Shown here one piece after another: positions 33,598-41,309 of a DNA stretch of 64,000 bases. The stretch is taken from contig NZ_WBXO01000002.1 in NCBI RefSeq assembly GCF_008933955.1, positions 365,089-429,088 of the forward strand. Direction: 5' to 3'. The notes under the pieces are model-generated. The model worked only from the letters and a program-made list of their open reading frames with translations, had not been told where the DNA came from and made no database searches. Each line of letters starts with the position of its first letter. Within the stretch, counting starts at the first letter, position 1. Source of the DNA: Heliorestis acidaminivorans. Its GTDB lineage: Bacteria; Bacillota; Desulfitobacteriia; Heliobacteriales; Heliobacteriaceae. Position numbers and translations under genes: made by a program.

Positions 33598-34101
33598 TTA
33601 CCCGATCATGGCCTGTTGAATGGCCTTTTTTTCTTCATCCGTCAATGGGTACGTGGAGTTGCCTTCTTTGACAGGCTTCGCATATACCTGAGACAATTCT
33701 CTACCATAGAGACTTGATAAAACAACACCACAACCTCTATGATCGAGTAAGGCCACAGAAAAACTCTGATTAGATCCAATGTTTTCAAAGGCATTAAAAC
33801 GAATAATACCTACATGGCGGATCGTTTCTAGAGAAATTTTCTTCAACTTGATTAATTCTTGTTCATGTTCTTTGAGCTGTGCTGATAATTCTTGATTGAG
33901 GTTTAAATTTTCTAATAAAAGCTCTTCTAGATTTTTTTGATTGCCTTCTTGTCCTGTCATTAAAGTTCTGTACATTTTTTTTATTTTGCTAAATTGATAA
34001 AACAAGACGGCTAATAGAACAAGAGCCAAAATCGTTAATCCCCATGAAGCAAGCAAAAGAGTAACTATATTTTCATGGATTCCTTCCATCCCTAGTGGCA
34101 C
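33598..34101 (-). CDS. DUF4446 membrane-anchored protein
   Basis: A 167-residue protein. One N-terminal helix (about 14-36, ASWGLTILALVLLAVLFYQF) and a coiled-coil stretch (about 45-85) lead to the conserved domain (GIIRFNAFENIGSNQSFSVA, LLDHRGCGVVLSSLYGRE) of DUF4446, a Firmicute family often found close to the parAB/origin region. Function unknown. First gene of the operon with the M23 peptidase and bactofilin. Confidence 0.87.
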   Translation of the reverse strand: MPLGMEGIHENIVTLLLASWGLTILALVLLAVLFYQFSKIKKMYRTLMTGQEGNQKNLEELLLENLNLNQELSAQLKEHEQELIKLKKISLETIRHVGIIRFNAFENIGSNQSFSVALLDHRGCGVVLSSLYGRELSQVYAKPVKEGNSTYPLTDEEKKAIQQAMIG

Positions 34102-34142
34102 CTCTTGTTCCCCCTTTCCCCCGTCCCTTTATTCCACACATT

Positions 34143-34226
34143 TTGCCTTTTTCCTCTATCTTTTGGTATAAAATCGTGATAACACTTCTTTTTTTGACAT
34201 AAAAAAGAAGTGAATATAAAATCGTG
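34143..34226 (+). promoter_or_regulatory. larE promoter and leader hairpin flanked by 12-bp direct repeats
   Basis: TTGCCT (34143-34148) and TATAAA (34167-34172) with an 18-nt spacer make a plausible promoter. Downstream, a 12-bp perfect stem CACTTCTTTTTT / AAAAAAGAAGTG (34183-34194, 34201-34212) is followed by the larE ribosome-binding site. The 12-mer TATAAAATCGTG occurs both at the -10 (34167) and before the ribosome-binding site (34215), framing the hairpin. Confidence 0.5.
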
Positions 34227-34242
34227 GAGGGAGGTTTTAGAG

Positions 34243-35193
34243 GTGCACAATTTATCGTTTGATTTTTTTCAAAAAAATAATAGCTCTCTTCAAGCTATTC
34301 GCAAGTATTCCCAGCTTCGAGAAATCTTACTCCGTTATCCCTCTGTCATGCTGGCTTATTCTGGTGGTGTAGACAGTACTTTTCTTTTAGCCGCTTGGCA
34401 AGATGCGTGGCGACAAGAAAATATTTTTTCTACTGCAAAAAAACCTATAGAAAAAAAACCTACAGCGATAGCAAATAGAGAGCAAAAACCACGCTTACTA
34501 GCTTGTACTTTTCTTACGCCGCTCTTACCTGATGGTACAGCTGAAGAAGTAGAAAAACTTGTTCAACTAATTGGTGCAGAACATCGTTTTATTGAAATGA
34601 ATCCTCTCGAAGAATCTTTTATGCAAGATAATAAGATCGATCGTTGTTATCACTGCAAAGCTCATCTTTTTTCTCATCTGCTTTCTCTAGCACAAGAAGA
34701 AAAACTAACTTGTCTTATGGATGGAACTAACATAGATGATTTTAATGATTATCGCCCTGGTCATCGGGCTTTGCAAGAGCTTTCTGTTGTAAGCCCTTTG
34801 GCTGAAGTTGCCTTAACGAAAGCAGAGATTCGTACTTTATCGAAAGCAATGGCTTTGCCAACTTGGGATCAACCTTCTATGGCTTGTCTGGCTTCGCGAA
34901 TCCCTTATGGCACAGCTATCGACAAGATAAAGTTAGAGCAAGTCGATAGAGCAGAAAAAATCTTGGTAGAATTTGGCTTTGTTGGCTCTAGAGTTCGCCA
35001 TCATGGCGACATTGCTCGTCTTGAAATTGCCGGAGATTTAACACAAAAGGCAACTCGACTTTTCTATGAACCTCTTCGCTCTCATCTTATTAATGCTTTT
35101 AAGAATATTGGCTTTCGGTATATAGCTATTGATCTAGAAGGATATCAAACAGGAAGCTTGAACCCCACTAACGAAAGCATAGCAAATAGTTAA
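34243..35193 (+). CDS. larE: ATP-dependent sacrificial sulfur transferase
   Basis: Adds sulfur to the pyridinium dinucleotide in making the nickel-pincer nucleotide cofactor (NPN) of lactate racemase-type enzymes. The 316-residue PP-loop protein has AYSGGVDSTFLLAA near residue 35, FNDYRPGHRALQEL and PLAEVALTKAEIRTL, typical of LarE. RCYHCKAHLF and MACLASRIPYGT carry the candidate sulfur-donor or cluster cysteines. I take GTG 34243 (GGAGGGAGG upstream) rather than the in-frame GTG at 34210. It heads larE-larB-larC. No larA-like racemase is in the window. Confidence 0.92.
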   Translation: MHNLSFDFFQKNNSSLQAIRKYSQLREILLRYPSVMLAYSGGVDSTFLLAAWQDAWRQENIFSTAKKPIEKKPTAIANREQKPRLLACTFLTPLLPDGTAEEVEKLVQLIGAEHRFIEMNPLEESFMQDNKIDRCYHCKAHLFSHLLSLAQEEKLTCLMDGTNIDDFNDYRPGHRALQELSVVSPLAEVALTKAEIRTLSKAMALPTWDQPSMACLASRIPYGTAIDKIKLEQVDRAEKILVEFGFVGSRVRHHGDIARLEIAGDLTQKATRLFYEPLRSHLINAFKNIGFRYIAIDLEGYQTGSLNPTNESIANS

Positions 35194-35206
35194 AAGAGGT
35201 GTTCTA

Positions 35207-35989
35207 TTGGATCGTTTAGAACTGCTTAATTTGTTAGAAGATTTTAAAAAAAATAAGATCTCCATAGATGATATGGCAGATCGCTTAAAAGGTTGGCCTT
35301 ATGAAGATCTAGGCTATGCTAAAGTTGATCATTGCCGCAGTGCTCATCAAGGTTTCCCAGAAGTTATTTTCGGTCTCGGCAAAAGAGCGGAGCAAATCGG
35401 TGCTATTTTTCAGCGCTTAGCTGAGAAAAATAATCCTGTATTGGCAACTCGTTGTGATGAAGATGCTTATCAAGCTGTTCAATCCCTAGTTCCCCAAGCT
35501 ACTTATCATGCTGTAGCCAGAGTTATTTCTTATCAGCTTCCTGATTTAGCAGAAGGACAAGGTTTTGGCAAAATTGCTGTTTTATCTGCTGGTACGGCCG
35601 ATTTACCTGTAGCAGAAGAAGCTGTGATCACTGCTCGAGCTATGGGATGTTATGTTGAGCCGATCTACGATGTAGGCGTTGCTGGTCTTCATCGACTCTT
35701 AGACCATCGCGAAAAGCTAGCTGAGATGGACGCTCTAGTTGTTGTTGCCGGAATGGAAGGCGCTCTTGCTTCTGTCGTAGGTGGCATGTCTGAACGACCT
35801 GTTATTGCTGTTCCCACAAGTGTAGGTTATGGTGCTAATTTTGGTGGACTGGCCGCTTTGTTAAGTATGTTGAACTCTTGTGCTGTCGGTGTTGGTGTAG
35901 TCAATATTGACAATGGTTTTGGTGGTGCGGCATTAGCGGCAACAATTGTCCGTAGTAGTTATAGAAGAAGTCAAGCGAAAGCGGAGTAA
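35207..35989 (+). CDS. larB: pyridinium-3,5-biscarboxylic acid mononucleotide synthase
   Basis: Carboxylates nicotinic acid adenine dinucleotide and hydrolyses the AMP moiety, the first step of NPN cofactor synthesis. 260 residues, with an AIR carboxylase (PurE)-like C-terminal half. Diagnostic parts are HCRSAHQGFPEVIFGLGK, VLSAGTADLPVAEEA, DVGVAGLHRLL, VVVAGMEGALASVVGG and the GVVNIDNGFGGA end. The start is TTG 35207 with AAGAGGTG upstream. Gap to larE 13 nt, to larC 26 nt. Confidence 0.95.
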   Translation: MDRLELLNLLEDFKKNKISIDDMADRLKGWPYEDLGYAKVDHCRSAHQGFPEVIFGLGKRAEQIGAIFQRLAEKNNPVLATRCDEDAYQAVQSLVPQATYHAVARVISYQLPDLAEGQGFGKIAVLSAGTADLPVAEEAVITARAMGCYVEPIYDVGVAGLHRLLDHREKLAEMDALVVVAGMEGALASVVGGMSERPVIAVPTSVGYGANFGGLAALLSMLNSCAVGVGVVNIDNGFGGAALAATIVRSSYRRSQAKAE

Positions 35990-36015
35990 AATTGGAGTGA
36001 GTTGGAGGCCTCTCT

Positions 36016-37241
36016 ATGGATAGCTTGAATCGGTACTTAATTGTAGACCCCGTTGGTGGAACGGCCGGTGATATGTGGTTAGCCGCTCTTGTCGATCTAG
36101 GTGTTCCTTGGGATGATTTAGTAGAGGCCCTTAGTGCATTACCTATTAGTGGTTATAAGATGGATTATGAACAAGTGACTGTGCAAGGAATTAATTGTAG
36201 CCGAGTTAAGGTCTACTTAGATGAAGAACCACAGCCTCATCGACATTTGCACCATATTGTGAAAATTATTGAAGAATCTACATTAGATGGGAAAGTCAAG
36301 GAGCAGTCTATCGCTGTTTTTACACGTTTAGCTGAAGCTGAAGCTAAAGTTCATGGCACTACAATCGAAAAAGTTCATTTTCATGAAGTTGGAGCTGTAG
36401 ATGCTATTGTAGATATTGTAGGTACTGTCTGGGCTCTACACAAACTGGAAATTGATGAAGTTTATTGTTTACCTCTTCCTCTTGGTTCTGGTACGGTGCG
36501 CTGTGCTCATGGCCTAATGCCTGTACCAGCACCTGCTACAGCAGAGCTAGTAAAAAACTTCCCCGTTCGCATCGGTGTGGGAGAAGGAGAACTAGTTACG
36601 CCTACTGGCGCGGCTCTTTGCACTACCTTAGGTAAGCCGCTTGAGCCACAAGAGTCTACGAGCTGGTTAATAGAGAAAAATGGTTATGGTGCTGGTTTAC
36701 GTCCTTCTAAAAGTAGACCTAATCTTATGCGTTTAATGTTAGCGAAAAAAAAAAGTTTGTAATTACTGAGAGTACTTCTGATGATACGACATGGGAAGAA
36801 ATTTATGTTATAGAAGCTACTATTGATGATATGAACCCTCAATGGTTTCGCTTCTTACGCAAAAAATTATTTTCTGCTGGGGCTTTAGACGTGCAGTTAA
36901 CTTCCACCATGATGAAAAAAGAAAGAGTCGGTCAAAGTCTCAAAATTCTTGTTCCTCTTGAGCAAAGAGATAAGCTTGTATCATTGATATTTCAACATTC
37001 TACAACTATAGGACTTCGTTGTCGTCGAGAAAAAAGAATCGTACTAAAAAGAGACTTTTTCATAGTAGACACTCCCTACGGTCCTATAGCAATGAAGAGA
37101 GCTTTCTGGCAAGGTGAAGTCATTAATGTACAACCAGAGTACGATGATTGTGTAAAAGCAGCCCATAGCTGTGATGTTTCTATTAAAGAAGTTTACCAAA
37201 GAGCTCTTTCTGCATATTATAGTCAGCATGTTGACTATTAG
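36016..37241 (+). CDS. larC: nickel insertase LarC, read as LarC1 + LarC2 through a -1 frameshift
   Basis: Inserts Ni2+ into the pincer cofactor (CTP-dependent cyclometallase). Frame 1 (36016-36762, 248 residues) holds VDPVGGTAGDMWLAAL, the His-rich PHRHLHHI and HFHEVGAVDAIVDI. It ends at TAA 36760. The second part (ATG 36831 to 37241) is in the -1 frame. Codons continuous with frame 1 after a one-base slip at the A10 run (36745-36754) encode VIEATIDDMNPQWF, the conserved LarC2 start, upstream of that ATG. The in-frame slippery site is A-AAA-AAA. In Lactobacillus plantarum larC is likewise two frames joined by programmed frameshifting. An indel error in the homopolymer is the alternative. Confidence 0.88.
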
Positions 37242-37260
37242 TTCTATGGAACAATCTAAC

Positions 37261-38409
37261 CTATTGACTACAACCTCTGGCGTCGACTTGCCATATTGCC
37301 TTTACTTCGCTTTTCGAATTGATGAGATAGACTTGATTGGTTAAGTTAATTACGGGACAGGCGTGGTTAGGAATTATCATTAATTTTGTTCCCACAGGAA
37401 GCTCCGTAGCTTGGGTGCTTACTTTTTCCAAAACTCCATGCTCTTCTGAAAGACGAGAAAGCTTCCAGCCTTTAGCATTGCAAATTATTCCGTAACTATC
37501 TGTCCCTTCTTGACCATGAGCACCTTTATCTAAGGCAAATACTTTAGATCCACCGTCGATGATGCGTCTGTTTTCTACTGGGTTGGCAACTACTGTGGTA
37601 AGGACACGAAGCGCACAATCTTCTTCTCTTGCTACGGCAAGTCGTACTTGTGTAGCATCGTTAAAGACATAATTACCAGGTCTTACTTCGGTAACACCTC
37701 TTGTCTCTAAGTTTTCACCTACTGTTGGGGTAGAGCCTACAGATATTTCATTAATCCTAATCTCTTCTGTTTTCTCTTCTGTTTCTAGTGCTCTAGCTAC
37801 TTTTAGTAGTATTTCTCCTTCTGCTAAAGCAATAGTTTTACGTTCTACTTCGTTCTTTGCTCCATAGACATGGCCTGCGTGTGTGAGTAAACCACGAAAT
37901 ATTAAATTTTCACTGCCAGCTACTTTACGAATCAGCTTATATAGTTCTTCTCCCGGAGGATAACCTACTCTTTGCAGGCCTGTATCTACTTTTACGTAGA
38001 CTTCTACAGGCTTTCTTTTTTGTTCCCCTATTGCTGACCAAGCAGAGTATGCATCGTGGGAATCTATAATCGTTGACATTTTTGCTTGTGATGCTAATTC
38101 AAAATAATAATTCCATTTTTCTATACCCCAGATGGGATAGGCTACAAGAATATCTTTCCACCCTGCATTAACTAAAACTTCTGCTTCAGATAATTTGGCA
38201 ACTGTAAAGCCTTGCGCGCCATATTGATTTTGCAACTTGGCAATAGGCAAAAGTTTATGAGCTTTAAAATGAGGTCGCAAGGAAATATTTTTTTCCTTGC
38301 ATTTTTTTGCCACACGCTCTATGTTATTGATTAATTTTTTTTCATCAATCAATATAGCAGGCGTAGTTAAGTTTTCTGCTTTTTTTCCTAATTCTTGTGT
38401 CTTCATCAA
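37261..38409 (-). CDS. D-threonine aldolase / D-serine dehydratase-like PLP enzyme
   Basis: A 382-residue fold-type III (alanine racemase-like) PLP enzyme of the DSD1/D-threonine aldolase group. The N-terminal barrel has TPAILIDEKKLINNIERV and LRPHFKAHK with the PLP lysine; KVDTGLQRVGYPPGE and GSTPTV bind PLP phosphate. The C-terminal IIPNHACPVINL carries the His and Cys that bind the metal in this group. It acts on D-beta-hydroxy amino acids; which one is not clear. Convergent with larC, and 23 nt downstream of the cysteine desulfurase gene on the same strand. Confidence 0.85.
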   Translation of the reverse strand: MMKTQELGKKAENLTTPAILIDEKKLINNIERVAKKCKEKNISLRPHFKAHKLLPIAKLQNQYGAQGFTVAKLSEAEVLVNAGWKDILVAYPIWGIEKWNYYFELASQAKMSTIIDSHDAYSAWSAIGEQKRKPVEVYVKVDTGLQRVGYPPGEELYKLIRKVAGSENLIFRGLLTHAGHVYGAKNEVERKTIALAEGEILLKVARALETEEKTEEIRINEISVGSTPTVGENLETRGVTEVRPGNYVFNDATQVRLAVAREEDCALRVLTTVVANPVENRRIIDGGSKVFALDKGAHGQEGTDSYGIICNAKGWKLSRLSEEHGVLEKVSTQATELPVGTKLMIIPNHACPVINLTNQVYLINSKSEVKAIWQVDARGCSQ

Positions 38410-38432
38410 GGGTATGTCTCCCTGTCTCCTTG

Positions 38433-39575
38433 CTAAACTTCAGCAATTAATTCTTCCATTACTGCAAGAACTTGATCTATTTCTTTTTCTGTTGTGAAAT
38501 ATCCTGGGCTAATGCGCACTGTTCCACTTTCTAAAGTTCCAATTCTTCTATGTGCTAAGGGCGCACAGTGCAAGCCCGTGCGTACAGCGATTTGATAAGC
38601 CTTATCTAGTAAGAATCCAAATTCTGATGCCTCTATGCCTTCTACATTAAAGGAAATCACAGCGGCACGAGGTAGTTGTGCTGGTGGACCGTAGAGGGTG
38701 ACTTTTTTTATCTTGCTTAAACCATCTAACAGTTTTGTCGTTAGATTTTTTTCATGATTTTCAATTTTCTCTCTACCTTCTTGTTGTATAAAAGCGATTC
38801 CTGCGGCGAGACCAGCTATACCTGGACCGTTTTGCGTTCCACTTTCAAAGCGATCAGGAAGCATGGTCGGTTGATATTCAGATTCGCTTTGACTTCCTGT
38901 GCCACCGTAATAAAGAGGGTCAATCTGACAATCCTCCCCTATCCAGAGGCCTCCTGTTCCTTGAGGACCCAAAAGTCCTTTGTGCCCTGGAAAGGCAAGT
39001 AAGTCGATGCCCCAGTCTTTTATGTTAATATCATGGACGCCTGCTGTTTGTGCGCCGTCAATGATTACTTTAAGACCGTATTCTTTTGCTTTTTTGGTTA
39101 ATATTTCTGCATTTTGAAGTGTTCCTGTTACATTAGATCCCTGTGAGAAGATAAAAGCTTTGCTGTTTTTACGCAAAGCTTTTTTTAGTTCTTCTGGTTT
39201 AATATAGCCATATTCATCACCTTGAAGATAAGTAACTTCAACACCGCGATCTTGTAATATTTTCAAGGGGCGAGCCACGGAATTGTGTTCTAAACTGCTC
39301 GTTATGACGTGATCATTTGCTTTGATTGTACCGAAGATAGCCATATTGAGTGCTTCTGTTGTATTTAATGTAAATACGATTCGCAAGGGATCGGGAGCGT
39401 TAAATAGTTGAGCTAAAGCCACGCGGGCTTTATATATAGCTCTACTGGCATCTATAGCCATTTGGTGACTGGCTCGACCAGGATTTGCTCCATATTCTTG
39501 ACCAGCTCTTAATACTTCTTGCCACACTGATTCTGGTTTTGGCCACGTTGTTGCTGCATTATCTAGATAAATCAA
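38433..39575 (-). CDS. cysteine desulfurase family aminotransferase (class V)
   Basis: A 380-residue PLP enzyme. It begins MIYLDNAATTWPKPESV and has SSLEHNSVARPL, DGAQTAGVHDI (PLP-ring Asp), LLAFPGHKGLLGPQGTGG (PLP lysine) and VRTGLHCAPLAHRRIG (catalytic Cys region). This pattern is that of the short SufS/CsdA-like subfamily often found in clostridia. It would take sulfur from L-cysteine; the partner acceptor is unknown, but the sulfur-using LarE is encoded 4 kb away. Three parS sites lie between its start and parB. Confidence 0.9.
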   Translation of the reverse strand: MIYLDNAATTWPKPESVWQEVLRAGQEYGANPGRASHQMAIDASRAIYKARVALAQLFNAPDPLRIVFTLNTTEALNMAIFGTIKANDHVITSSLEHNSVARPLKILQDRGVEVTYLQGDEYGYIKPEELKKALRKNSKAFIFSQGSNVTGTLQNAEILTKKAKEYGLKVIIDGAQTAGVHDINIKDWGIDLLAFPGHKGLLGPQGTGGLWIGEDCQIDPLYYGGTGSQSESEYQPTMLPDRFESGTQNGPGIAGLAAGIAFIQQEGREKIENHEKNLTTKLLDGLSKIKKVTLYGPPAQLPRAAVISFNVEGIEASEFGFLLDKAYQIAVRTGLHCAPLAHRRIGTLESGTVRISPGYFTTEKEIDQVLAVMEELIAEV

Positions 39576-39603
39576 CTATTTAACTCCCTTCTTAATTAAA
39601 TGA

Positions 39604-39619
39604 TGTTCCACGTGGAACT
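39604..39619. promoter_or_regulatory. parS: parS site 1
   Basis: TGTTCCACGTGGAACT, one base from the 16-bp ParB consensus. It lies between the cysteine desulfurase gene and parB. Confidence 0.92.
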
Positions 39620-39640
39620 TTTTTAATCAATTTCTTCTAG

Positions 39641-39656
39641 TGTTCCACGTGGAACA
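39641..39656. promoter_or_regulatory. parS: parS site 2
   Basis: A perfect TGTTCCACGTGGAACA palindrome, the ParB loading site, in the same gap. Confidence 0.95.
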
Positions 39657-39678
39657 TTTTACTATGTTCTTTTTGATA

Positions 39679-39694
39679 TGTTCCACGTGGAACA
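39679..39694. promoter_or_regulatory. parS: parS site 3
   Basis: A perfect TGTTCCACGTGGAACA palindrome directly abutting the parB stop codon. Confidence 0.95.
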
Positions 39695-40600
39695 TTACTT
39701 ATATTCCTCATCAAAAAAACAATCAAATATTCTCTGTAGATCTTCAAGACTATAATAAGTAATTTCTATGCTACCTTTTTGACCTTGATCTTTTATTTTT
39801 ACTTGTGTTTTTAACCAGCTACGCATTCTTTCTTCTAGTTCGATTATTTCTGGATCTTTTTTGTCTTTCTTAGTATCATCATCTTCTGGTTTTTTAGTAA
39901 CTTTTTTTTCTCTACCTACTTTATCTCGAATGTGTTCTTCTGCCTTACGAACTGACCATCCTTGGTCAATAATTTTGTGAGCTATCATTTCTTGTTCTTC
40001 TGCATCAGGAAGAGCTAGAATTACTTTGGCATGACCGATACTAATTTGTCCTCTACCGATCATATCTTGTACCTTTTGGTTAAGTTGTAATATTCGTAAG
40101 GTATTAGTAATATAGGTCCTGCTTTTTCCTACTCTACGTGCTAGCTCTTCTTGTGTAAGCTTGAAATCTTGTAATAAGGTTTTATAAGCTTCTGCCTCTT
40201 CTAAGGGAGATAAATCTTGTCTTTGTATATTCTCGATTAAGGCAATCTCTGCAACTTTCTGATTATCCCAGCTTCTCACAAGGACAGGAACTTTTTGGAT
40301 ACCTATAGTTTTGCAAGCTCGCCATCTTCTTTCACCGACTACAATTTGATAACGCCCTTTATTAGTAGGTCGCACTACTAGGGGTTGGATTAGTCCATGC
40401 TCCTCAATAGATGCAGCTAATTCTTCTATAGCATTGTTTTCAAAATGTTTTCTAGGTTGGTCTGGGTTAGGATCTATTTGATCTAGGTAGATTTCTGTCA
40501 CATCATCTTTTTCTTGCTCTTGATCCATGATAGTTGGCATGGACGGTATTAAGGCCTCTAAGCCCTTGCCTAGGCTTCTGCCCAATCCTTTTTTAGCCAC
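39695..40600 (-). CDS. parB: chromosome partitioning protein ParB (Spo0J)
   Basis: A CTPase clamp that loads at parS and condenses the origin region. The 301-residue protein starts with GLGRSLGKGLEALIP. It shows the CTP-binding motifs (IEEHGLIQPLVVRP, GRYQIVVGERRWRAC), the EIALIENIQRQDLSPLEEA box and a helix-turn-helix (LTQEELARRVGKSRTYITNTLRIL). A charged linker and a dimerisation domain follow. It overlaps the parA 3' end by 8 nt, so the two are translationally coupled. Its expression may therefore depend on the same intron-containing transcript. Confidence 0.96.
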   Translation of the reverse strand: MAKKGLGRSLGKGLEALIPSMPTIMDQEQEKDDVTEIYLDQIDPNPDQPRKHFENNAIEELAASIEEHGLIQPLVVRPTNKGRYQIVVGERRWRACKTIGIQKVPVLVRSWDNQKVAEIALIENIQRQDLSPLEEAEAYKTLLQDFKLTQEELARRVGKSRTYITNTLRILQLNQKVQDMIGRGQISIGHAKVILALPDAEEQEMIAHKIIDQGWSVRKAEEHIRDKVGREKKVTKKPEDDDTKKDKKDPEIIELEERMRSWLKTQVKIKDQGQKGSIEITYYSLEDLQRIFDCFFDEEYK

Positions 40601-41309
40601 GTTGGATCACTTCCTTTGCTAGTTCCCGATAAACTTCTGCACCTCGTGACTTGGTATCATAGATGATAACTGGTTGTCCATGACTAGGTGCTTCACTTAA
40701 GCGTACGTTTCTAGGAATGATGGTTGTAAATACTTTGTCTTGAAAATGTTTCTTTACTTCTTCTACTACTTGAATGCTTAAATTTGTTCTTCCATCAAAC
40801 ATAGTTAGTACTAGGCCTAGTAAATTAAGCTGAGCGTTAAGATGTTTTTGCACTAGTTTTATAGTGTTCATTAATTGGCTTACACCTTCTAGTGCATAAT
40901 ATTCGCATTGAATAGGTACAAGTATTGAGTCAGCTGCGGTAAGTGCGTTTAATGTAAGCAACCCTAAAGATGGTGGGCAATCGATGATTATGTAGTCGTA
41001 AGCACCATCAAGCGGTTCTAAGGCTCTTTTTAGTTTTACTTCTCTTGAAATAGCTGAAACTAATTCGATCTCAGCACCAGCTAATTGAATTGTGGCTGGT
41101 AAAATAGATAGATAAGGAATAATATCTTTGTGTATGATTGTTTCTACAGGTGCTCCGTCAATAAGTACATCATAGATGCAGTGTTGTAAACGCAGTTTAT
41201 CAATACCTAGCCCGCTAGAGCTATTACCTTGTGGATCCATATCTACCAATAGTACTGAATAGTTCATTTCGGCCAAACAAGCCCCAAGGTTTACTGTTGT
41301 TGTTGTCTT
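40593..41309 (-). CDS. parA: ParA (Soj), 3' exon after a group II intron
   Basis: Chromosomal segregation ATPase, exon 2: 238 residues from KTTTTVNLGACLAEMNY to the stop. It carries the ParA' and Walker B motifs SVLLVDMDPQGNSSSGLG and YIIIDCPPSLGLLTLNAL. On its own it starts in the middle of the P-loop; an apparent TTG start at 41276 would give a protein without Walker A. Joining position 41309 to exon 1 (43122-43166) restores KGGVGKTTTT in frame and a normal ~253-residue Soj. The missing piece is 1812 nt of group II intron. Confidence 0.93.
   Translation of the reverse strand, partial: KTTTTVNLGACLAEMNYSVLLVDMDPQGNSSSGLGIDKLRLQHCIYDVLIDGAPVETIIHKDIIPYLSILPATIQLAGAEIELVSAISREVKLKRALEPLDGAYDYIIIDCPPSLGLLTLNALTAADSILVPIQCEYYALEGVSQLMNTIKLVQKHLNAQLNLLGLVLTMFDGRTNLSIQVVEEVKKHFQDKVFTTIIPRNVRLSEAPSHGQPVIIYDTKSRGAEVYRELAKEVIQRG

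Noticed and set aside
36831..37241. LarC2 as an independent gene starting at ATG 36831
   Set aside because: Conserved LarC2 residues are encoded upstream of that ATG in the same frame back to the A10 run, and no ribosome-binding site precedes it.
40593..41276. ParA as a truncated gene starting at TTG 41276
   Set aside because: It would lack Walker A. The missing N-terminus lies intact at 43122-43166 beyond a group II intron with correct ends.
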